Part shown: positions 1 to 5,854 of the stretch, piece by piece
Layout: every line of letters starts with the position of its first letter
How positions within the stretch are numbered: the stretch's first letter is position 1
DNA from: Pseudomonadota bacterium
Lineage (GTDB): Bacteria > Pseudomonadota > Alphaproteobacteria > Rhizobiales > Hyphomicrobiaceae
DNA length: 7,375 nucleotides
Assembly: GCA_021813195.1 (NCBI GenBank)
Contig: JAKALI010000191.1
Span: forward strand, 1-7,375
Direction: 5' to 3'
Position numbers and translations under genes: made by a program
The notes under the pieces: generated by a model
Seen by the model: the letters and a program-made list of their open reading frames with translations, nothing else
The model's database searches: none
Told to the model about the DNA's origin: nothing

Positions 1-1644
1 CCTGAGAGCTTCGTCCACGCCCGCTTCATCGTCATCTGGGCGTGCAACTCGATCTCGACCAATCTGCATCACTGGCCGTTCGTGCTCGAAGCCCAAAAGC
101 GTGGCGCTAAAATCGTCGTCATCGATGCCTATCGCTCACGCACAGCGAAGGCTGCCGACTGGCACATCTGCCCCAGGCCCGGCACCGACGGCGCGCTTGC
201 CATGGGCTTCATCAATGCGATCATCGAACAGGGTCTGATCGACAAGGACTACGTGGACAAGCACACCTATGGCTTTGAGCAGCTCAAGGCGCGCGCGGCT
301 GACTTTACGCCTCAGTATGTGGAGCAGGTGACGGGCGTTTCTGCCGCCGACATCACCAAATTCGCGTACGAATTCGCCACCGTCCAGCCGTCCGTAATTC
401 GTTTGGGCGTCGCACTGGAACGACATGCGGGCGGCGGCCAGGCGATCCGCGCCGTCTGCGCGCTGCCTGCGCTCGTGGGCTCCTGGCGTCACGTCGGTGG
501 CGGGCTGTTGCAGATGCCGTTGTGGGACTTCCCCGTGGACTGGATGAAGGTCTCGCGCGGTGACTGGATCAAACCGGGCACACGCGCCATCAACAATCTC
601 AAACTCGGCGCCGCGTTGACGGGCGAGATGAACCTCGACCCGCCGATCAAGTCGCTGTTCGTTTTCTGCACCAATCCCGTCTCACAGGCTCCTGAAACGA
701 ACAAGATCGTCAAGGGACTGCAACGCGAGGATCTCTTTACCGTCGTCGCCGAGCACTTCCTCACCGACACGGCCAAGTATGCCGACATCGTCCTGCCGTC
801 GGCTATGGCAGGCGAAGCCGAAGACATGATGTGGTCGTGGGGGCACTTCTACTTCACCTACAATCAGAAAGCCGTCGACCCGCCCGGCGAGTGTCTGCCC
901 ACGTCGGAAATGTGGCGCCGTCTGGCCAAGGACATGGGCTTTGATGATCCGGTCTTCAAAATGACCGACAGCGAGCTTGCCGCTTACTACATCAATTGGG
1001 ACGACCCGAAGATGGGCGGCATCGACATGGAGTATTTCAAGACCCACGGTTACTATAAGATCGAAGTGGGCTCAGCCGACACGCGCGCCCCGCACCGCGA
1101 TGGCAAGTTCCCCACACCATCCGGCAAGGTCGAGTTCCTTCTTCACGACGCCAAAAATTTCGTCGCCGGTCCATTCCGCGCCATGTACGACGGCGATCAG
1201 GACGGCACACCCGTCGATCCGCTGCCCGGCTATGTTCCCAATCGCGAAGCGCCCGAGACCAATCCTGAGCGCGCCAAACTCTATTCGCTCAACATCATCT
1301 CGCCCAAGAGTCATGGCTTTCTCAATTCCTGCTATGCCAACGAAGAGCACAAGATCAAAGGTCAGGGTGAGCAGTTTGTCCTGATTTCGCCGACGGATGC
1401 CGCCAAGCGGTCCATTCGCGAAGGCGATCCTGTGCGTGTGTTCAACGATCGGGGCGATTTTGAAGGCGTGGCGCGCGTCACGGACGATGTCAATCCCGGC
1501 ATCGTGGTGGCAACCCTCGGCTATTGGCGCTCGCTCAACCGCTCCGATGGTTCCGTCAATTCAATCTCTTCAGACGCCCATTGCGGCTTAGGCCGCGCGC
1601 CCACGTTCTCCGACAACCTCGTCGAGGTCGTGCGCGCCAATTGA
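1..1644 (+). CDS. Molybdopterin-dependent oxidoreductase (DMSO reductase superfamily, BisC-like), 5'-truncated
   Basis: Frame 1 is open from base 1 to the TGA at 1642-1644 and gives 547 residues with no N-terminus. The visible part begins inside the molybdopterin oxidoreductase domain: WACNSISTN (about residues 13-21) matches the cofactor-contacting W-x-x-N segment, followed by VIDAYRSRTAKAAD (40-53) and PGTDGALAMG (about 60-69), a superfamily hallmark. CTNPVSQAPE (about 222-231) and ADIVLPSAMAGEAED (about 261-275) are also typical. From about residue 427 (ISPKSHGFLNS) to the end lies the C-terminal molydopterin dinucleotide-binding domain, including EGDPVRVFNDRG and GLGRAPTFSDNLVEV. Family members are roughly 680-750 residues, so about 150 are missing. 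That part would hold any [4Fe-4S] cysteines, a possible Tat signal and the Mo ligand, so substrate, cofactor set and location cannot be decided. The GTG at 82 is internal and not a start. The family is very secure; the specific reaction is unknown. Confidence 0.94.
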   Translation, partial: PESFVHARFIVIWACNSISTNLHHWPFVLEAQKRGAKIVVIDAYRSRTAKAADWHICPRPGTDGALAMGFINAIIEQGLIDKDYVDKHTYGFEQLKARAADFTPQYVEQVTGVSAADITKFAYEFATVQPSVIRLGVALERHAGGGQAIRAVCALPALVGSWRHVGGGLLQMPLWDFPVDWMKVSRGDWIKPGTRAINNLKLGAALTGEMNLDPPIKSLFVFCTNPVSQAPETNKIVKGLQREDLFTVVAEHFLTDTAKYADIVLPSAMAGEAEDMMWSWGHFYFTYNQKAVDPPGECLPTSEMWRRLAKDMGFDDPVFKMTDSELAAYYINWDDPKMGGIDMEYFKTHGYYKIEVGSADTRAPHRDGKFPTPSGKVEFLLHDAKNFVAGPFRAMYDGDQDGTPVDPLPGYVPNREAPETNPERAKLYSLNIISPKSHGFLNSCYANEEHKIKGQGEQFVLISPTDAAKRSIREGDPVRVFNDRGDFEGVARVTDDVNPGIVVATLGYWRSLNRSDGSVNSISSDAHCGLGRAPTFSDNLVEVVRAN

Positions 1645-1674
1645 TGCTCTTGTTGAGCGTGAGCCTCAGCTTGT

Positions 1675-1710
1675 CCCGCCGCGGGGAGCATATCTGCGGC
1701 GGGTTCTTTT
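1675..1710 (+). terminator. Rho-independent terminator after the molybdoenzyme gene
   Basis: A perfect 8-bp GC-only stem (CCCGCCGC at 1675-1682 pairing with GCGGCGGG at 1696-1703) encloses a 13-nt loop and is followed directly by TTCTTTT at 1704-1710. It starts 31 bases after the stop codon of the upstream gene. The T-run is on the plus side only, so it terminates rightward transcription and separates the molybdoenzyme unit from the PAS gene. Confidence 0.8.
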
Positions 1711-1753
1711 CTGAGCACGGACAAGGGATTGTCAGAGACGTCATGTCATCGCT

Positions 1754-1790
1754 GCCCGTCGGCGGTTGGAACGCATCCTGTGCGACGGGC
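1754..1790 (+). other. Inverted repeat in the leader upstream of the PAS gene
   Basis: GCCCGTCG at 1754-1761 pairs perfectly with CGACGGGC at 1783-1790 across a 21-nt loop, and TTTCGT follows. It could be a weak second terminator or part of a structured leader. The T-run is too short to call a terminator, and in GC-rich DNA an 8-bp repeat can arise by chance. Confidence 0.35.
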
Positions 1791-1801
1791 TTTCGTATTG
1801 A

Positions 1802-1819
1802 CCCAAGCCCGGTCTTGGG
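1802..1819 (+). other. Small hairpin upstream of the PAS gene
   Basis: CCCAAG at 1802-1807 and CTTGGG at 1814-1819 form a perfect 6-bp stem with a 6-nt loop, ending 54 bases before the PAS start codon. No T-run follows. It may be a leader hairpin or a dyad operator. Only the symmetry is seen; any role is a guess. Confidence 0.35.
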
Positions 1820-1873
1820 ATCTTCAAACTGGCAAAGACGTTGGCGGCGTCGAAACACGATGAGGTCGAAGTC

Positions 1874-2302
1874 ATGAGCGAATTCGCTGACGGTGACGCG
1901 CCGTTCTTAGACAGTGTGTTGTCGCGCATGAACGGCTTTCTCTACCGCTGTCATGCCGACCCTCAATTCACGATGATGGAACTGACGAGTGGCTTCACGC
2001 GCACGACGGGCTTTGCAGCGACCGACATCCTGGGCAACGCAGTGCGCTCATTCGCCTCTCTGATCCATCCCGATGATCTGGCCGCGGTTGACGACGCTGT
2101 CGTCAAAGGACTGGAAGCGCGCCGCAACTGGACGATCAATTACCGGCTCCTCCACGCAGATGGTCGCTGGGTGTGGGTTCACGAGGATGGCGGGGGTGTG
2201 TGGCATCCCGAGCGCGGGCTGGTGTTCCTGGAGGGCGCCGTGTTTGACATTCAGCACCTGCATACCAGCCTCATGAACCAGTTTGCGAAGCCAGCGGCGT
2301 AA
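1874..2302 (+). CDS. Single PAS-domain protein without an output domain
   Basis: A 142-residue protein starting at ATG 1874, preceded by TGAGG at 1861-1865 with 8 bases of spacing. An in-frame TTG at 1841 would add 11 residues but lacks such a site. Nearly the whole protein is one PAS fold of the PAS_3 type: MNGFLYRC (about residues 19-26), the helix-rich core with FASLIHPDDLAAVDDAV, then the strands carrying NYRLLHADGRWVWVHEDGGGVW and EGAVFDI. The HPDD and DGRWVWV patterns are diagnostic of PAS_3 sensors, which elsewhere sit at the N-terminus of chemoreceptors, histidine kinases or diguanylate cyclases. Only about 12 residues follow the last strand, so no kinase, GGDEF, methyl-accepting or DNA-binding domain is attached. 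No signal peptide or membrane segment is seen, so it should be cytoplasmic. It probably senses a small ligand or cofactor and signals through a partner protein; ligand and partner are unknown. It could also be the remnant of a longer receptor. Confidence 0.85.
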   Translation: MSEFADGDAPFLDSVLSRMNGFLYRCHADPQFTMMELTSGFTRTTGFAATDILGNAVRSFASLIHPDDLAAVDDAVVKGLEARRNWTINYRLLHADGRWVWVHEDGGGVWHPERGLVFLEGAVFDIQHLHTSLMNQFAKPAA

Positions 2303-2388
2303 GCACGCTAGAGCAACAGGCTCCCACCGGCTGGGCCGCGATGACAAATGAACGCGATCTCGTTATCTCAAAACAGAGTGTAACGTGA

Positions 2389-3069
2389 TCATCGGGGCGG
2401 GTTGGCCGCGACGAGCTTCAACAGCTCGCTATCTTTGGCAATTTGCGCAACGTCCGCGCACCGATCCTTGGTCGCTGCCGTGCACTCGATGGTGACCGTA
2501 TAGGGCACACCGAACCGCATAATCGTATATTCCGCAATCGCGCCTTCCATACCGTCTTCGACGGTCCCGTCGAAGACCGACACTTGTGGACCAGCCGAGG
2601 GCGCCGCGCCCGGGGGCTTTGTGTCGTAAAGGGGGTAGCTCGCGTCGAAGGTGTGCTGGATGCGCAGATCTGCCGAAACGCTCACTGACACGTCGCCATA
2701 CGTGTCGACCACTTGATACCAGACCGGGTTGGTGGGGTCTGTGTGCACCTCCCGCGTGCCCGTCGGCTGCGGTCCGAGGCCGGGAAACGAGCTTTGCACC
2801 AGACCCGGCGCGCCTTCGAACGCGAGGACAGGGAGTTTCAATTGGTCGAGGGGCGAGGCTTGTGCGGGTGTCAGGCCGCGTGCCGCCGCTTCCTTGCGGG
2901 CCTCCTCGAAGGTTGCGATTTCGGGGTCAGTCCACGTCACAGACAGCAGCTTGTCCTGTGCCTGCGCCGTGGCTGCCAAACCGGCCACGATGCCCACGGC
3001 ACAAACCAAACACGCGCGTGACTTGCTCTCGGACCACAGCACTGGGGCATTCCTCCGCTTGACGGGCAT
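2389..3069 (-). CDS. Periplasmic protein of unknown function with N-terminal signal peptide
   Basis: A 226-residue protein read leftward from ATG 3069 to the TGA at 2389-2391. The start was chosen because it gives a normal Sec signal: basic MPVKRR, hydrophobic LVCAVGIVAGLAA, and an AQA cleavage site after about residue 37. A GAGGAAG motif lies at 3084-3090, about 14 bases upstream, which would fit the adjacent GTG at 3072 (11 bases) slightly better. The frame extends to ATG 3132, but that would place about 40 residues before the hydrophobic stretch. The mature protein begins with an acidic and basic helix-like segment, then SPLDQLKLPVLAFEG, a middle portion rich in beta-branched residues (YGDVSVSVSADLRI), and a C-terminal YTVTIEC followed by a second Cys (residues 196 and 204) that could form a disulfide. 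I do not recognise a named domain. The pattern recalls small alphaproteobacterial periplasmic proteins with an SPL...LPVL motif and a C-terminal Cys pair. It is convergent with the PAS gene (86-base gap) and divergent from the AsmA gene. Confidence 0.75.
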   Translation of the reverse strand: MPVKRRNAPVLWSESKSRACLVCAVGIVAGLAATAQAQDKLLSVTWTDPEIATFEEARKEAAARGLTPAQASPLDQLKLPVLAFEGAPGLVQSSFPGLGPQPTGTREVHTDPTNPVWYQVVDTYGDVSVSVSADLRIQHTFDASYPLYDTKPPGAAPSAGPQVSVFDGTVEDGMEGAIAEYTIMRFGVPYTVTIECTAATKDRCADVAQIAKDSELLKLVAANPPR

Positions 3070-3176
3070 CACCGCTGGACCGGCTTCCTCTGATACAGTC
3101 TCGATGACCCGGTCTTCAAGACTTACGACCATAACGCCATGTGTCGCGGCTTGAAGCAGAACCCGCCGTCGACCGC

Positions 3177-3206
3177 ATGACAGCCTTCATCGTCTTCGTC
3201 TACAGT
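3177..3206 (+). promoter_or_regulatory. Candidate sigma70-type promoter for the AsmA-family gene
   Basis: ATGACA at 3177-3182 (5 of 6 matches to the -35 consensus) and TACAGT at 3201-3206 (4 of 6 to the -10) are separated by 18 bases. They would start transcription near 3213, about 24 bases before the ATG at 3237 and just ahead of its ribosome binding site. The position in a divergent gap fits. No convincing promoter for the leftward gene was found in the same gap. A match of this quality is suggestive only. Confidence 0.4.
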
Positions 3207-3223
3207 AACGCGAGTGTGGCGTC

Positions 3224-3230
3224 AGGGAGG
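3224..3230 (+). promoter_or_regulatory. Ribosome binding site that fixes the AsmA-family start
   Basis: AGGGAGG, continuing into GGGG, lies 6 bases before the ATG at 3237. The frame is open further upstream (from 3141), but this strong site and the placement of the membrane helix about 22 residues into the protein select 3237 as the start. Confidence 0.7.
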
Positions 3231-3236
3231 GGTGTC

Positions 3237-5714
3237 ATGGTAGCGACACAGGCGAGTGAAGGCGTCGAGCGCAAGGCGGAAGCACCCCGTATGCGCATCC
3301 GCTGGCTCAGATTTTTCGCCGTTCTGCTCGTGTTCCTCGCCGCGATTGCAGCGGTGTTGTTCTTTGCGCCGCCCGCACCACTCTTCACCTCCATGTTGCA
3401 ACAGGCCGTCCGGGAGGCAACCGGACGGGAACTCAGAGTCGGCAGCGCAAATTATGTGCTCGGCCGCACCATCACCATCGAACTCAACGATGTGACACTG
3501 ACGGCCCCCGCCGGCTCTACTGATCCCGACCTGCTCAAGGCCGCGTCCATCCGCACAGCAATTCCCTTCGATGCCGTGCGCGAGCAACGTCTTGAACTCT
3601 CAAGCCTTGCCTTGGAAGCCCCCGTGCTCAATCTTGCGCGCAACGCACAAGGGGTTGGCAACTGGACGCTCACCAAATCGGCCGCCTCCAGCAACCCTAC
3701 CGGCACAATCGCACCCGGACTTGCGCCCGAAACAAGTGGCCCAACCGCGCACCCTGCCGACCCATCTACCGCTGCAGTCTTGGCGCTGCCAGTGACGTCA
3801 ATCCGAAATGGCACGATCCTGTATGCGGATGCCAAAAGCGGTGACAGTCTGCGTCTCGAGACGATCGATGCCAATCTCGTCATGGACAAGGAATTCGGTG
3901 GCGCGGCCGCGAAAGGTAGCGCCCGTTATTCCGGCGAAAAGTTCGACTTCGATCTCGTCGTCGCCGATGTAGCCGCCGCCGTGGCTGGCCGCTCCACCAA
4001 TCTGACCCTTGCCCTCGACAGCCGTCACCTGACCGCGCGGGTGGCCGGTGACGGTGCCATCGGTGAAGTGCCGATGCTGGCTGGCGAAATCGATGCGCGC
4101 ACGCCATCCGCACGCGATCTGGCTGGATGGCTTGGGTTCGCCGACAGCGTGCCGCCCACACTCGGCGCTGTCACCTTCAAAGGCCGCAGCGATGCGGCGA
4201 GTGGGCGCACGACTGGCACGGGTGCCATTGAGTTGCAGGGCGATCCGATCAGCTACGATCTCATCCTCGATGACATTCGCCAAGCCATCCAGGGACGGGC
4301 AACTGCGATTTCAGGAAAACTCTCTGCGCGCGATCTGAAAGCCGATATCGACGGCCAAATCCAACTGGGCGACAAGCCTGCCTACGAGGGCAAACTCGAT
4401 GCCGCAACCCCGGCGATCGGCAAATTGGCCGCGCGCCTCGGGGCTGCGAGTGGCACTCTGGAGGGTTGGGGCGCGGGCAGCGTGCGCGGACGATCGCGCA
4501 TTGAGGCCGACAAGTTGACGTTCGATCAGGCCGAATTCGAGGCCGATGGCAAGACCGGCACGTTCACCGGAACCATTGCGACAGCCGGAGTGCGGCCTGC
4601 GATTTCTGGTGCGCTTAGAGTCTCCCTGATCGACATCGACGCGCTGACCGGCCGCGCCCCCGCGACCGGGGGCGCGATGAGTCTTGAAGCGATGCCGGCG
4701 GAACAAGCCGATGAAGGCTTTGAGACGACGTGGGATGCGTTGCTCGCGGAATTGGACGAACTGCAAAATCCGCCGCCGCCTCCGGGTTTGCAATTGGAGG
4801 CCGCGCCAAAATCAAGCTACTGGAGCGATGCGCCGATCGACCTCAAGGCTCTCCGTAACGTGGATCTCGATCTCGATCTGACAGCGGATCGCGTGAAATA
4901 CGGGTCGATCGACGTGCGCGAGGCGCGCGTGAAGACCAAACTCGACAATGGTGATCTTTCCGCGCAAATCCAAAGCGTGCGCATTGGGCAGGGCCAGGCA
5001 ACGGGCGCGATCGACCTCAAAGCGCGCGGCAGCCAACACGTCGCCGCTGTCGAGATGAAACTCAAAGGTGTGGAGGCCGAACCCATCACCTATGAGCTCG
5101 CCGGCAAGCGACTGCTGACGGGCCCCGCCGACGTCGATATCAGGACCACGGCAACCGGCCGATCGATGCGCCAGATCGTCTCCACCCTTGATGGCGGGGC
5201 CCGCTTCGACATGAAGAAGGGCAAGCTGCGCGGGTGGGACATCGGACAGATGGTTGAGCAGTTGTGGAATTATAAAGGCTGGGGCTTCAATCCACAGCGC
5301 AGCACGGCCTTCGATACCCTGAAGGCAAACTACAATATCAAAGCGGGAACTATGCAGAGCGCGCCCGATTTGACGATGCGCGGTCCCACCGCTGGATTGC
5401 GCTCGCAGGGCAAGGTCGATGTGCCGCAGCACATCATCGACCAGGAAGTGAAGATCGAGAATCTCCTCTTCAATGTCGTCGTCAAAGGGGACTGGACCAA
5501 GAAGCTTTGGATCGGACCCAAGATTTTCGGCAGTGTGCCCAAGTGGTTCGGCGCCTCACTGGAAGCTGCCCCGCCGCCGATCCCAACCCCACCGGCGCAC
5601 GTGGTTGCCAAAATCCGCGAAGTTCTCGCGTCGCCGCAGATCATGGGTCGCATGCAACCCGCTCAGCGCGTCTTCTTGCAATCGCTGTTGCCCAGTGAGC
5701 CAGTGGCACAATGA
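3237..5714 (+). CDS. AsmA-family inner-membrane-anchored envelope protein
   Basis: An 825-residue protein. A cytoplasmic N-terminus with basic residues (MRIRW near 19-23) leads into one transmembrane helix at about 23-43 (FFAVLLVFLAAIAAVLFF), leaving some 780 residues in the periplasm. After the helix comes the AsmA N-terminal pattern: an amphipathic QQAVREATGRELRVG segment, alternating beta strands, and GVGNW at 139-143, the conserved G-x-x-NW of the family. The middle consists of repeated beta-strand units expected of an AsmA/Vps13-like groove. A PPPPPG linker at 512-517 and DLDLDL at 543-548 precede the C-terminal AsmA domain with its typical core: GARFDMKKGKLRGWDIGQM (about 653-671), TAFDTLKANYNIKAG, and GQGxATGxIDLKARG. 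In well-studied Gram-negatives, AsmA-like proteins (TamB, YhdP, YdbH) help move phospholipid to the outer membrane and affect assembly of outer-membrane proteins; a comparable role here is inferred. The length exceeds that of E. coli AsmA (about 617) and is ordinary for alphaproteobacterial paralogues. Confidence 0.92.
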   Translation: MVATQASEGVERKAEAPRMRIRWLRFFAVLLVFLAAIAAVLFFAPPAPLFTSMLQQAVREATGRELRVGSANYVLGRTITIELNDVTLTAPAGSTDPDLLKAASIRTAIPFDAVREQRLELSSLALEAPVLNLARNAQGVGNWTLTKSAASSNPTGTIAPGLAPETSGPTAHPADPSTAAVLALPVTSIRNGTILYADAKSGDSLRLETIDANLVMDKEFGGAAAKGSARYSGEKFDFDLVVADVAAAVAGRSTNLTLALDSRHLTARVAGDGAIGEVPMLAGEIDARTPSARDLAGWLGFADSVPPTLGAVTFKGRSDAASGRTTGTGAIELQGDPISYDLILDDIRQAIQGRATAISGKLSARDLKADIDGQIQLGDKPAYEGKLDAATPAIGKLAARLGAASGTLEGWGAGSVRGRSRIEADKLTFDQAEFEADGKTGTFTGTIATAGVRPAISGALRVSLIDIDALTGRAPATGGAMSLEAMPAEQADEGFETTWDALLAELDELQNPPPPPGLQLEAAPKSSYWSDAPIDLKALRNVDLDLDLTADRVKYGSIDVREARVKTKLDNGDLSAQIQSVRIGQGQATGAIDLKARGSQHVAAVEMKLKGVEAEPITYELAGKRLLTGPADVDIRTTATGRSMRQIVSTLDGGARFDMKKGKLRGWDIGQMVEQLWNYKGWGFNPQRSTAFDTLKANYNIKAGTMQSAPDLTMRGPTAGLRSQGKVDVPQHIIDQEVKIENLLFNVVVKGDWTKKLWIGPKIFGSVPKWFGASLEAAPPPIPTPPAHVVAKIREVLASPQIMGRMQPAQRVFLQSLLPSEPVAQ

Positions 5715-5768
5715 CGACACGTCCACCCGGCAAAATCGTCGCCTGTGACAGAGCAGGGGAGCCTTGCG

Positions 5769-5797
5769 TTGCGAGTGCGCTCGCGATTGGGCATACT
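5769..5797 (+). promoter_or_regulatory. Candidate promoter for the M23 peptidase gene, with a palindrome in the spacer
   Basis: TTGCGA at 5769-5774 and CATACT at 5792-5797 are exactly 17 bases apart, each matching 4 of 6 consensus bases, and T-rich sequence follows. Transcription would begin near 5804, about 50 bases before the GTG start. GCGAG (5771-5775) and CTCGC (5780-5784) form a 5-bp dyad overlapping the -35 and spacer, a position where a repressor could bind. The 140-base gap after the AsmA gene holds no clear terminator, so some read-through from upstream is also possible. Confidence 0.4.
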
Positions 5798-5854
5798 TTT
5801 CGTGGTGTGCTCGGGACCGTCCCCGGGTGCACGCTCTGACAGGGGGAGTTCAGC

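Noticed and set aside
82..84. GTG at 82 as start of the molybdoenzyme
   Set aside because: The frame is open to base 1 and the upstream residues (WACNSISTN) are family-conserved, so the gene continues beyond the left edge.
3078..3114. GACCGG/CCGGTC inverted repeat with a 25-nt loop in the divergent region
   Set aside because: A 6-bp GC-rich repeat with a long loop is expected by chance here, and its left arm sits by the start of the minus-strand gene; too weak to annotate.
3141..3236. Upstream extension of the AsmA-family frame to 3141
   Set aside because: The strong AGGGAGG site at 3224-3230 selects 3237, and the candidate promoter at 3177-3206 lies inside the extension.
4812..5432. 206-residue open frame on the minus strand inside the AsmA-family gene
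   Set aside because: Antisense shadow of a conserved coding region, without ribosome binding site or domain support.
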